From contig NC_013790.1 of assembly GCF_000024185.1 (NCBI RefSeq), positions 62,001 through 126,000 of the forward strand: DNA of 64,000 bases, given 5' to 3'. Shown in pieces: positions 7,696-16,233 of the stretch; the first letter of the stretch is position 1; each line of letters starts with the position of its first letter. Below the pieces are notes generated by a model. It saw nothing but the letters and a program-made list of their open reading frames with translations. It made no database searches and was not told where the DNA came from. The translations under genes were made by a program, and so were the position numbers. The DNA comes from Methanobrevibacter ruminantium M1 (lineage in GTDB: Archaea > Methanobacteriota > Methanobacteria > Methanobacteriales > Methanobacteriaceae).

Positions 7696-10600
7696 CTAAA
7701 GGCTTCCCTCATTTGCGATTGCTCCGCCGCTGCTAGGCACCTCCAATGAAAATCTCACTCCTCCCGCTTCAAAGTCCTTCCTTGAAGTGTTATTGTTAAA
7801 CTCACAGTCAAATATTTTCAAGGATGAATCTTCACTGTTAAATACGCATGATCCGGCATTTGAAAAGTTATTTTTAAAGCTGCAGTTTCTTAAGGTCAAT
7901 GAGGCATTATTGATTATGCATCCTCCTTTTTGATAGATTACCTTATTGTCTCTAAAGTTGGAATCTATGATTTCCAAGGAATCTGAATTGTTTTTCACGA
8001 CTCCTCCAGATTGTCTGGATTCGTTATTTGAAAATTCACAGTTTATGATTTTTGCTGAAGCACTATGGGTTATGCATAATACTCCTCCCCCATCTTTTGA
8101 ATTATCAAAATAATCCTGATAGTAATATCCGTTTTTAAACTTGATGTTTTTAATGACAATGCCATTTCCGGTTATATGGAATATTCTAGAGAGATTGTTT
8201 GCATCGATTGTATGGTATTGCCCATCAATTGTCAGATTGTCTTCGTAGATTTCTATTCCCCCTTCATAGAATGCCTGCTCCAGTTCATGCATTTGGATAT
8301 TGCAGTCAAGGGTTATTTCACTTGAGCCGTCGTTAATCAAATCATCAAGATATTCAAAGCCCTTGAAGTTTTCTAAAATGCTTTCTGCATCTATATCTTC
8401 ATTTTTAGAGCTTACTGTTGTTTCTTCACCTTTATTTATAGAGCTTGTTTCTTTAAGACCTTTATTTGTAGATCTTCTTTCTTTAAGACCTTCATTTGTA
8501 GAGCTGGTTTCTTTAAGATTTTTATTTATAGAACCTGTTTCTTCAGGACCCTCATTTGCTAGGTTTATTTCTTCAACATCATCAAAGGAAACTTTAAACT
8601 TCGCATTATTAAAGTTCAATCCTCCCTCTATTGCATCAACAGAAGTCTTTTTATTAGTTGAAAATTGACAGTTTTCAATATTGAGATAGCTGTCTTTACC
8701 GAATTGGGCAATGATTTCAGGAGCGTCATTTATCTTATCAGTGATGAACTGACAGTTGAAGAGATCCATAAATGCCAGGTTTAAAATGGAGTTTCCATGC
8801 TTAATGAAATGATATCTTCCAGTTGCGCGGCTAAATGAGCCATATCTCGGAAATTCAACCAGATTGTTTTTAAACTTGCACCTTGAAGCTGTTAGCCTGC
8901 CCTCATTGAAGATGGCTCCGCCGGATAATCCGGCCTTATTGTCTTCAAAGATGCAGTCATATAGGTTTATTGAGCCTATATTCCTAATGACTCCTCCATT
9001 CTTGTCGGTAGAATTCTTTGCCAATATGCATTTTGTAAGTTCCATTGAAGCGTTCTGCCCATTTGAAATGGCTCCTCCCCCATCATAAGGATTGCTATAA
9101 TTTCTGCTTGCTGATTCCACTTTAGAATTTTCAATCTTGCATCTTCCATTGTTGTATAGGAATTCGTTTATTGTACAGTTATCTATATTGCAGGAATCAT
9201 CATTCTTAATGGAGCCTATTATACAGCCTTTAAGGCTTAGGGAAGATTCATTGAAGATTTGATCAATATTGCAATCTGTCAGATTCAAGCTTCCATTAAT
9301 GTTTTTGATTCTTCTGTCAAATGTGGAGTTTTCTCCAGTCAAGTTCCCCTCATTAATTTCAATGGACTTGTCTATGATGGAATTGGAGATGTTTAAGGAG
9401 CCTTCATTAAGGCGAATCAGCATATTGGTCTCTATATTCTTTATGCTGAAATTGTTTGCTTCAATCCTAAGCTCGATTTTAGGGTTGATGCATTCAAGCT
9501 TATGGTTTTTCCCATCAATTGTCACATTGTCCCGATTTATGGTGATTGTTTCATATATGCCGTCCCCATCCAATATGAAATGATCGTCAAGGATGATTTC
9601 ATCATTGTTGAATAGATCCATAAATTTATCCAGGCTGTTTTTGCAGGTGGCTCTGATTGCTATTTTGCGCACGTTCTCATTAGGGTCATTGACGAACTCC
9701 TTTAACGCTTCTTCGCTTTTAATGTATTTTGCAGCAAGCCTGCGAAGAGTCTCATCAGTCTCATTATGCATCAGGTCCACTAAAAGGCTATCGTCATTGA
9801 TTCTATCAAGGGCCATTCCAATCTCAAAGTAGTATCTGTCATAATCCAGATTGTAATATTCCAAGGCAATATTCAATAGGGTCTCATCATCGCTCATGAA
9901 CTCTATTGACTTGTTGAGCTGATTCTTTCCTTTATGGGCGAATTCGTATAATGCTTCATTTGCAATTTTCTCATCCTTCATCTCATTTAAGGCATATTCA
10001 ACGGTGTTGTTCCAATCATTTTGGGATAGGATGTATTTCTTTAGTTCCTTGTCATTGTTTATGTATTGGGCTACTTTAGACTTAAGCTCAGGGCTTCTGC
10101 TGGATTCCAGGCATCTTCTCATCACTTCTGGATCGTTTTTAAATCTTTCCACAAACTTGTCTCGTATGCTTTCATACCTTGTAAGGCATACGATATCAAT
10201 GAGAAGCTCCTCATCATTTATCTTGTCATAGATGCAATTTGCATTTTCCTCATTTGAATATCGTATTATCTCTCTCAATTTCCTTTCATCATTTATTTCC
10301 ATTAGTTGCTCTTTGGTGAACTTGCTTGCGATAGCGTTTCTTAATCCGATGCCCCATCTGTCCTCGTTAAGGTCAAAGAGCTCAATCAAGTCTTCTCTTG
10401 AGGCATGTTTTATCTTTAGGATTGCGTCACGTCGAAGTTCAAGAAACGGATGGGATTTTCCAATTTCAATCAATAGGCGATCGTCACTTATTTTTCTTAA
10501 GATACTATGGACGACTGGCTCGTCCCTATAGGACATTATGCTTTCAAATAATTTGTATTCCTCATCGCTACCATCAAAAGATGCCTTGTCAATAGGTGGA

Positions 10601-10701
10601 GATTTCCTCTTCAATCCAGTGTCCTTTTGGGTATCTCTTTTAGAGCTTTTTTCTTTATTTTTTCTGCCTATTCCTTTTTTTAATTTATCTATAAATCCCA
10701 T
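7696..10701 (-). CDS. HEAT-like plus right-handed beta-helix protein, interrupted by in-frame TAG
   Basis: A 1001-residue protein with no signal peptide, starting at the ATG at 10701 after AGGTGTTTAA. Residues 1-35 are basic. Residues 45-375 are HEAT/leucine-variant-type helical repeats of about 20-25 residues with recurring (D/N)(D/E)(E/S)LL motifs (e.g. INDDSLLVDLM, DETLRRLAAKYI). From residue 375 to the end it is a right-handed parallel beta-helix of the polymorphic-adhesin type (repeated GGAISN/GGAIFN/GGVIRN plus NCxFxNN steps), broken near 690-740 by a low-complexity spacer of ETSSTNEGLKE-like repeats. The stop is TAG at 7696-7698, but the same frame continues for 41 codons to TAA at 7570 with another recognisable coil (GYAIVNKGILKEDNCKFKNN), so the TAG looks like a nonsense mutation or readthrough site. 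Being without a signal peptide, it may act in the cytoplasm, unlike the other beta-helix protein at 30.4 kb. Confidence 0.8.
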   Translation of the reverse strand: MGFIDKLKKGIGRKNKEKSSKRDTQKDTGLKRKSPPIDKASFDGSDEEYKLFESIMSYRDEPVVHSILRKISDDRLLIEIGKSHPFLELRRDAILKIKHASREDLIELFDLNEDRWGIGLRNAIASKFTKEQLMEINDERKLREIIRYSNEENANCIYDKINDEELLIDIVCLTRYESIRDKFVERFKNDPEVMRRCLESSRSPELKSKVAQYINNDKELKKYILSQNDWNNTVEYALNEMKDEKIANEALYEFAHKGKNQLNKSIEFMSDDETLLNIALEYYNLDYDRYYFEIGMALDRINDDSLLVDLMHNETDETLRRLAAKYIKSEEALKEFVNDPNENVRKIAIRATCKNSLDKFMDLFNNDEIILDDHFILDGDGIYETITINRDNVTIDGKNHKLECINPKIELRIEANNFSIKNIETNMLIRLNEGSLNISNSIIDKSIEINEGNLTGENSTFDRRIKNINGSLNLTDCNIDQIFNESSLSLKGCIIGSIKNDDSCNIDNCTINEFLYNNGRCKIENSKVESASRNYSNPYDGGGAISNGQNASMELTKCILAKNSTDKNGGVIRNIGSINLYDCIFEDNKAGLSGGAIFNEGRLTASRCKFKNNLVEFPRYGSFSRATGRYHFIKHGNSILNLAFMDLFNCQFITDKINDAPEIIAQFGKDSYLNIENCQFSTNKKTSVDAIEGGLNFNNAKFKVSFDDVEEINLANEGPEETGSINKNLKETSSTNEGLKERRSTNKGLKETSSINKGEETTVSSKNEDIDAESILENFKGFEYLDDLINDGSSEITLDCNIQMHELEQAFYEGGIEIYEDNLTIDGQYHTIDANNLSRIFHITGNGIVIKNIKFKNGYYYQDYFDNSKDGGGVLCITHSASAKIINCEFSNNESRQSGGVVKNNSDSLEIIDSNFRDNKVIYQKGGCIINNASLTLRNCSFKNNFSNAGSCVFNSEDSSLKIFDCEFNNNTSRKDFEAGGVRFSLEVPSSGGAIANEGSL

Positions 10702-10773
10702 TTAAACACCTTTTTTTCACTTATTCCTTTTTTTATTTTATCTATAATGCCCTATTTAAACACCTTTTTTTCA
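10666..10773. repeat. Imperfect duplication of the beta-helix gene start region
   Basis: About 50 bases covering the first codons, start and ribosome site (10671-10720) recur at 10725-10773 with a few changes; the second copy has ...GCCC in place of the CCCAT start region. The outer copy cannot initiate the gene. Confidence 0.8.
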
Positions 10774-11077
10774 TTTAGCTATTTTTAAGACCCACTTATA
10801 AGTCTTCATTGATTAATTGTTTTTTATCCCTTGTTTTAATATTTCTTTAAGATTTATTTCTTTTTATAGTTATTAGTATATTTTTATGGCAGTTTTATTT
10901 ATAACTTTTTAAAAAATCTTTAAAATTATTGAAATATCTTCAATTGATATGGGGTTTCTTAAGGGGTGATGGTGAATTTATTTAAAATTTTCCTATGGGA
11001 TAGGGATTGCTAATATAAATAAAAACAATAATCCAATTTAGGAATTAGAAAATATATAATAAAAATAGTATGAGAAA

Positions 11078-11172
11078 TGTCAGAACCTACAGCCACCTAA
11101 TTGACCATAATAATTATGGAAAGTCGTCGCAAGCGACAAGGACTTGTAGGCTGAACTCTATGAGTTTTTACC
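11078..11172 (+). ncRNA. Candidate structured small RNA with own promoter and terminator
   Basis: CCTACA (11086-11091) pairs with TGTAGG (11145-11150), closing a multiloop. Inside are a perfect hairpin CCATAA/TTATGG (11105-11119) and a longer stem AAGTC+GTCGC / GCGAC+GACTT (11121-11145) with an AAG bulge. It is followed by GAACTC/GAGTTT (11153-11167) and a short T-run, like a terminator. ATATATAAT at 11052-11060 is at the right distance to be the TATA box. The local G+C is far above the flanks. No ORF fits. It is not a tRNA (no T-loop) and I do not match it to a known riboswitch or ribozyme. Confidence 0.5.
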
Positions 11173-11235
11173 TTCCAATCTTTCATTTAGACATTTGTTT
11201 TTCACTAAATATAAATTTAATTGAATATATGGGCT

Positions 11236-11300
11236 TTTTATAAATAGTTATACATATTAAACCATTATTTTGGTTAATAAATAGTTATATATGGTAAACT
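11236..11300. promoter_or_regulatory. Two copies of the TTTATAAATAGTTATATATGGTAAAC-type element
   Basis: TTTATAAATAGTTATACATA and AATAAATAGTTATATATGGT, each followed by an (A/T)TTAAAC or AAACTT end, repeat the element seen at 1.35-1.5 kb. The gap 10774-11641 has no gene apart from the candidate RNA; these copies lie between the RNA and the palindrome array. Confidence 0.45.
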
Positions 11301-11404
11301 TATCATTTAAAGAGTATTTAAGTTTGCATATTTAAAAATATTTAAATAAAATGCTTTATGAGAATCATATTATAAAGGTCATAAGATTGCAAATAAAATG
11401 AAAA

Positions 11405-11628
11405 TTTAGTATATTTATTTATACTAAACCCTATTTAGTATACTTTTTTTATACTAAACGCTAGTTAGTATAAATTTTTATACTAGTATACTTAGTATAT
11501 TTTTTATACTAAACCCTATTTAGTATATTTTTTTATACTAAACCCTATTTAGTATATTTTTTATACTAAACACTAGTTAGTATACTTTTTTATACTAAAC
11601 ACTAGTTAGTATAAATTTTATACTGGCC
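11405..11628. repeat. Array of about eight TTAGTATA...TATACTAA palindromes
   Basis: A unit of about 28-31 bp, TTAGTATA-(5-8 T/A)-TATACTAA-AC(C/G/A)CTA, is repeated about eight times. Each unit is itself an inverted repeat. The linkers are conserved, not unique, so it is not a CRISPR. The array begins about 15 bases after the stop of the phosphodiesterase-like gene (minus strand) and could act as a multi-hairpin terminator or as clustered binding sites. Confidence 0.9.
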
Positions 11629-11641
11629 TATCACTATCTTA

Positions 11642-13615
11642 CTATTTTTCTTTCATCTTAGCCAAATTATCCTTCAATATCCTATATATATTCTCAGCAC
11701 CTACAATCTCCTCATCTGGAATGTCCCAATCTGATGGATATAAAATAAATGGCTCTGACTGGCTTCCTCCAACGCCTCCATGGCTTCCAACCAGCTCTTC
11801 AAATGCACATACCTCATCATTTTCCACATCATAAAAGCTGTTTACAAGAATGTCCGGTGTGTACTGGAATGAGCTGTTTCTTTTAAGATGTTGGGTAACA
11901 TTGTCTCCAAATCCAATGAGAGGATTTTCCCCTTCTATCTCATCGCTATCCAGGTAATAAATTCCATTCTTGCCTATTGCCATATCACCATTTTCAGATG
12001 AGCGGACTAAAACAAATCCTACATATTCATTATTCACTATTTCACTTATCATATCTGGAAACATCTCATTGATCTCTTCATAAGTCAGCCTATGGCTCCA
12101 TCGGGTAAGATAGATCATTGCAAGGTTTCCAGAGGCAAGGACAATAACTTCAGACTCTGAAATCAGCTTATCCTCATCTGGCTTGTTCCTGTTTTTAAAT
12201 TTATCTATTCTATCTTTAAATGGAATGTAGACCTCTGCAAAGTGGTCTTCGTTTGAGGACATCTTTGCATAGATATTGGTCTCGTGAGGAAGCAAGGACT
12301 TTACAAAGTCCTCAAATGACTGGCCATATCTTTGCTTGAATGTTGCACCATTGGTTTGGCCATGGTCTGACTGTATGACAAACTCATATTCCCTTGGAGA
12401 GTATTTGTTTCCATAGATCAAGCGCCTTATCTGCTTGTCCATTCCCTTAAGGGCAAACCATACATCCTCATCTCTCACTCCTGAATGGTGGGCAATCTCG
12501 TCATAGCCTAGATATGTTGAATATGCAACGTCAATGTCTCCAATCAGCATGTCCCCAATAAGGGTTTCGGTATTGATTTCCCTCATGAAGACATTTGTTC
12601 CGGCCCTTGTTGGAATATATGCGATGCCCCTTGAGATTCTTGGACGGATATTTAGTATGCTGTGCTTAAGTTGGGAATAGATCTCATGGACCATGTCTTC
12701 TATGACTAAAATTACTATACGTGCGAATTCGCTTGGATTTGAAAAGATTGAAAACCAAGCGCCATTGTAAAGCTTTCTAAGGTCTGTTATTTTGCTGAAG
12801 GTAAATATGACATTGTCTGTATCCCCTGAAAAGAGGTTTGATCTGCTTGCCCCATTTTCAACAAGCAAGCCGTTACCGTCTGATATTCTCTCTTCAAGAA
12901 CCTTTACCTTTGTAACTCCAGAGCACTGCATCATCTGATTGTTGTTTTCCTTTTCAATCCATCTGAAGGCGGTGATGTTTTCATTGTTTCCATGTAGGAT
13001 ACCTGCTTGGCTGGCTCCGGTTTGAGAGGAGAGGTCAGTCTCCCATTTTTTAAGGATATGGGTTTTGTTGTCAATCATTGACTTGACAGTTGGCATGACT
13101 CCTTTCTCTACAGCTTCCAAGAGCACGTCATATGCAAGCCCATCGATTTCAACAATGATTAGCCCAGGATAATCCTTAATCTCTCCTTTTCTTTTAGTTT
13201 GGGCTTCTCTAAGAACAGCCTGATAATATGTGCCATCATCCTCAGCGTCCATAAGGGTTGATAGGACGATTGTAATAAGGGCAATTGTTAATGGGGCAAG
13301 GACTATTCCCCATCCTGATATGTCTAAGCCAAAGTATGGGCCGAAGAAGGCAAAGACCCCTCCGTTTAAAAGGAGTGCTCCGATTCCAAAGGTCCAAACC
13401 ATAAGGGGCATGTATATCCTTGTTACCAGAGGCCATATTGCTGCATTGAAGATGCTTATGAAAAATATGAATATTATGACTCTGCCTAGATTGGTGACGG
13501 TGAAATCCAATCCAAAGCTGATTAGATACAATCCGATAAGATTTGCAATAAAAAGAATAAGATATCTTTTAAGTGACAGTCCTGGTGTCTTTTTAAGTTC
13601 TTCAATGTCTCTCAT
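11642..13615 (-). CDS. Membrane-anchored alkaline-phosphatase-superfamily enzyme (type I phosphodiesterase-like)
   Basis: A 657-residue protein. Residues 1-120 contain four hydrophobic helices resembling the phage-holin-4-type membrane domain often fused to this enzyme class. Residues 148-650 are an alkaline-phosphatase-fold hydrolase: IIVEIDGLAYDVL with the first metal Asp, SSQTGASQAGILHG holding the nucleophile region, YLGYDEIAHHSG, IQSDHGQTNG, and LVGSHGGVGG near the C-terminus supply the expected metal ligands. The family cleaves phosphodiesters or transfers phosphoryl headgroups; the substrate here is unknown, but membrane attachment suggests a lipid- or envelope-linked role. It is monocistronic, with an AT-rich leader upstream and the palindrome array downstream. 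Confidence 0.85.
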   Translation of the reverse strand: MRDIEELKKTPGLSLKRYLILFIANLIGLYLISFGLDFTVTNLGRVIIFIFFISIFNAAIWPLVTRIYMPLMVWTFGIGALLLNGGVFAFFGPYFGLDISGWGIVLAPLTIALITIVLSTLMDAEDDGTYYQAVLREAQTKRKGEIKDYPGLIIVEIDGLAYDVLLEAVEKGVMPTVKSMIDNKTHILKKWETDLSSQTGASQAGILHGNNENITAFRWIEKENNNQMMQCSGVTKVKVLEERISDGNGLLVENGASRSNLFSGDTDNVIFTFSKITDLRKLYNGAWFSIFSNPSEFARIVILVIEDMVHEIYSQLKHSILNIRPRISRGIAYIPTRAGTNVFMREINTETLIGDMLIGDIDVAYSTYLGYDEIAHHSGVRDEDVWFALKGMDKQIRRLIYGNKYSPREYEFVIQSDHGQTNGATFKQRYGQSFEDFVKSLLPHETNIYAKMSSNEDHFAEVYIPFKDRIDKFKNRNKPDEDKLISESEVIVLASGNLAMIYLTRWSHRLTYEEINEMFPDMISEIVNNEYVGFVLVRSSENGDMAIGKNGIYYLDSDEIEGENPLIGFGDNVTQHLKRNSSFQYTPDILVNSFYDVENDEVCAFEELVGSHGGVGGSQSEPFILYPSDWDIPDEEIVGAENIYRILKDNLAKMKEK

Positions 13616-14352
13616 GGCCCACTCCCATTATATTTAGATTTAATTGCATAATTTTTAATGTTTTATTCTAAAATGCTATGAATTAATTTATATTTATTAT
13701 TTAGGATTTATTTAAATATTTTGACTACAAATATTAAGTCATTTAATAATTAAGTGGCTTAAATTCTTTTTTTAGGGCCAATATGGATGGGTTGTTTTTA
13801 TAAGGAGGGTTTGTCTTTTACAGTTCTTAAAGGGTGTTGTTTTATTGTCAATTTTTTGATATGAAATAATTAATTTAAGCTATCATAATTTTGATAGTAA
13901 TCTTTTTTTAGTTGTTTTAATTAAAGCAATTTTTAATAATTTGATAGTTATATAATATTTCTAGTTTTTGTTTAATCGTAATCTATACATTCTTACACTT
14001 TAAACTTTAATTAATATTAAATTCATATCAATAAGGGATAAAAAAGCTGATTTAGATAAAAAAAGTATGTATTTCAATGCAATAGCCTAGATGGTCTTAG
14101 TGATTTGCATTAATTGGTCTGTGATGTAATTGGTTTGGTTTTTGAAAAATAGAATATTTTTTATTTTTTTAATGAGTGATTTGTGCCTTATTAGCATAGT
14201 TACTAATAAGGCACTGAAGAAGTAATTTAGAATACATCAATATTCTAAAAAATGACTGGATTAAATATATATTTTTGGAGTTTATATATTTTTCTATTAT
14301 TTCCAATATTCAAATTTGTACATTATATTTTTGATAGTTCATCCACATCATT
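13616..14352. other. Long intergenic region with two strong hairpins
   Basis: No ORF. Most of it is AT-rich leader of the phosphodiesterase-like gene. At 14183-14214 a perfect 12-bp stem (GTGCCTTATTAG / CTAATAAGGCAC, 8-base loop) is followed at 14231-14250 by TAGAATA/TATTCTA. Neither has a T-run on either strand, so they are not simple terminators. They sit 100-170 bases beyond the stop of the next minus-strand gene and could be 3'-UTR structure or a small RNA. Confidence 0.6.
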
Positions 14353-14637
14353 TTAATGATTCTTTTTCTCCTCCCTTAAGACATTATCCATCATCTGCAC
14401 ATCAAATGATACAACATCGTCAAGATATATCCAGCTTATGAAATCTCCTCTTCGAAGTTCCAGCAAAAGCTCGATGCCCTTGCCATACTTTGACATATCA
14501 CATTGCACTATGCTGACTTGATCGCATCTTGTGCGGACATTGTTCACTGTTACTTTACAATCCATATGATAATCCAAGCCTTCCTGCCAATAGTCATTTC
14601 CAGTTTCTATTTCCTTAATCATATCCATTACATCCAT
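14353..14637 (-). CDS. Hypothetical protein (94 aa), second gene of a pair
   Basis: The protein begins MDVMDMIKEIETGNDYW and is mixed alpha/beta in pattern, with the central strand-like segments DCKVTVNNVRTRCDQVSIVQC and the aromatic segment GDFISWIYLDDVVSFDVQ. It has no signal peptide or membrane helix. It starts 3 bases after the stop of the upstream 85-residue gene and has GAGGAATAA just before its ATG, so the two are almost certainly co-transcribed and translationally coupled. No family recognised. Confidence 0.7.
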   Translation of the reverse strand: MDVMDMIKEIETGNDYWQEGLDYHMDCKVTVNNVRTRCDQVSIVQCDMSKYGKGIELLLELRRGDFISWIYLDDVVSFDVQMMDNVLREEKKNH

Positions 14638-14640
14638 TTA

Positions 14641-14898
14641 TTATTCCTCCTTATATTTTTTGCATATTTCTTCCATCTTTTGGTAGTATTCTATCTTGTT
14701 CATGATGAGCTGAAAGTTCAAGTCATCCTCATCCTCGCTGCCGGATTCAATGTTTTGAATGTCTATGAAATTATACATAAAGTTCACACATAGAGCGATG
14801 GCAGTGAGGAAGTCCCCATCAACTGAATTCATGCCCTCTTCATCTACAAAGCAGCAATGGCTTGTAAATTGTTCTATCTTCATCATTTCATCGATCAT
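14641..14898 (-). CDS. Hypothetical helical protein (85 aa), first gene of a pair
   Basis: It begins MIDEMMKIEQFTSHCCF, with GAAGAGGAA directly upstream of the ATG; no other in-frame start exists before the next stop. The sequence is predicted mostly helical, with an acidic centre (SGSEDEDDLNFQL) and a charged C-terminus (ICKKYKEE). It pairs with the 94-residue gene downstream, a layout typical of small toxin-antitoxin or immunity-like pairs, but no motif supports that assignment. The 680 bases upstream carry no gene, only dispersed repeats. Confidence 0.65.
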   Translation of the reverse strand: MIDEMMKIEQFTSHCCFVDEEGMNSVDGDFLTAIALCVNFMYNFIDIQNIESGSEDEDDLNFQLIMNKIEYYQKMEEICKKYKEE

Positions 14899-15149
14899 TT
14901 CCTCTTCATAATCGTTTATGATATTATCGTCCCCCTTTTCTTTAGAGCAGCTGATATTTATTCTTTAAAATCTTTTTTCTTAAAAATAGTCCTATAATCA
15001 TTTCATTATTGTCTTGATTATAGCATTTATCTTATGGATATCGTCGTTTATAAACTCTTCCATTTTAAGAATAATTCAGAATATAAAAATTAAATGTCTC
15101 TATTTCGTATGATCAAGTCTTTGGCTGTAAAGTGAAGTATGGAAAAATT

Positions 15150-15300
15150 GTAAATTAAATGTGAGAAAAATTGAGATAAAGTTATTTTAAATGATTATTC
15201 ATTTATTTTTTTAAAAAATAGTTAGTTTAGAAAAAGAGATTTAGAAATTGATTGGAAATCTCTATTCTATTTTTAAATAGACTAGAGATTCAATCATTTG
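15150..15300. repeat. Dispersed 150-bp intergenic repeat, copy 1
   Basis: About 90% identical by eye to 17560-17715, in the same orientation. It holds an imperfect inverted repeat, GATTGGAAATCTCT ... AGAGATTCAATC (about 15249-15296). No coding potential. Confidence 0.85.
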
Positions 15301-15561
15301 TTCAATATCTTATTGCAAGAAAAAATTCCTGCAATACACTCGATAGATATTGAAAAAAGCAAAAATTTTAGTTAGAATTAAAAATTCCAATTAAAGAATT
15401 TTTAAACTCTAAATAAAATTATGATTTAAATAATATATAAATTTATTTAATCATGATGTAAATTACAGGAAGTGTCTGTTACAATATAAACGGGAACCCA
15501 AACACATCGAGTGTAGTGAAAAAACTAAATTCTTGTAATATTTGTTTATTCCTGTAATTTA
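15301..15561. repeat. Nested inverted-repeat element (MITE-like or structured RNA)
   Basis: TTCAATATCT (15301-15310) and AGATATTGAA (15345-15354) are exact inverted repeats enclosing a second perfect stem, TATTGCA/TGCAATA. A further pair, AAATTACAGGAA (about 15460-15472) and TTCCTGTAATTT (about 15549-15560), encloses TTACAA/TTGTAA. TACACTCGAT (about 15335-15344) is the exact reverse complement of ATCGAGTGTA (about 15507-15516), linking the two halves. This could be a decayed miniature transposon or a folded RNA. It lies between the small membrane protein gene and the hypothetical pair. Confidence 0.7.
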
Positions 15562-15579
15562 TATCTGAGGATTAATTGT

Positions 15580-15768
15580 TCATACTAGCCTTAAAAAAAC
15601 CAGCATGAGCATGCTGTATATTACCAACAAATAAAGTAGGTAAAATACTACTCCAATCCAAAATTTCTTTTGAATGGACACATCAATCCTCCTAAAATTT
15701 TTGCTTTGATGGTTGCGATTTTTAACAAAATTGATTTTTGCTCGGCAAAAAATAAAATTCCTTACCAT
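15580..15768 (-). CDS. Small single-pass membrane protein (62 aa)
   Basis: The ATG at 15768 is preceded by GGAGGTGATTTT, an almost perfect complement to the 16S rRNA tail, the best ribosome site in this part of the window. Residues 1-35 are basic and polar (RAKINFVKNRNHQSKNFRR), and residues 36-61 form one strongly hydrophobic helix. The positive-inside rule predicts a cytoplasmic N-terminus. It is downstream of the radical SAM pair on the same strand, but 465 bases and a tandem repeat separate them, so co-transcription is uncertain. Function unknown; a membrane-active peptide or small regulator is possible. Confidence 0.65.
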   Translation of the reverse strand: MVRNFIFCRAKINFVKNRNHQSKNFRRIDVSIQKKFWIGVVFYLLYLLVIYSMLMLVFLRLV

Positions 15769-15860
15769 AAAATCACCTCCAGATTTTTTAGGAGTTACCG
15801 TTTGATTTAAAATTCTGTAATTCCTCTTATTTATACTTTATTTTTAATTTAAAGAAGTTA

Positions 15861-16150
15861 AAATTGATTTTATTTCGTAAAATTGTTGTGATGTTGTTAA
15901 ATTGATGTGAAAGTGTGAAATTGATTTTATTTCGTAAAATTGTTGTGATGTTGTTAAATTGATGTGAAAGTGTGAAATTGATTTTATTTCGTAAAATTGT
16001 TCTTATTTCGTAAAATTTACTTTATGGTGTGAAATTGATTTTATTTCGTAAAATTGTTCTTATTTCGTAAAATTTACTTTATGGTGTGAAATTGATTTTA
16101 TTTCGTAAAATTGTTCTTATTTCGTAAAATTTACTTTATGGTGTGAAATT
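15861..16150. repeat. Tandem repeat array, two 61-bp and three 56-bp units
   Basis: Units share GAAATTGATTTTATTTCGTA-AAATTGTT. The first two continue GTGATGTTGTTAAATTGATG, the last three continue CTTATTTCGTAAAATTTACT. Copies within each type are essentially identical, so amplification is recent. No gene lies in 15785-16233. Confidence 0.95.
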
Positions 16151-16233
16151 GTTTTCTTGTATAAAATCAATTTATTCGTATCAATTAAGACTTAAAGTCT
16201 TCGAATTTTTTAAAATTTATTTAAGTTAAGAAA

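Noticed and set aside
7696..7698. Pyrrolysine-coding TAG
   Set aside because: Methanobrevibacter is not known to have the pyrrolysine system and no pyl gene is in the window; a nonsense mutation is simpler.
11078..11172. tRNA, fluoride riboswitch or hammerhead ribozyme
   Set aside because: No T-loop TTCGANTC, no fluoride-switch core, and no CUGAUGA/GAAA hammerhead core could be found.
11405..11628. Possible CRISPR array
   Set aside because: Units are palindromes with conserved linkers and no unique spacers.
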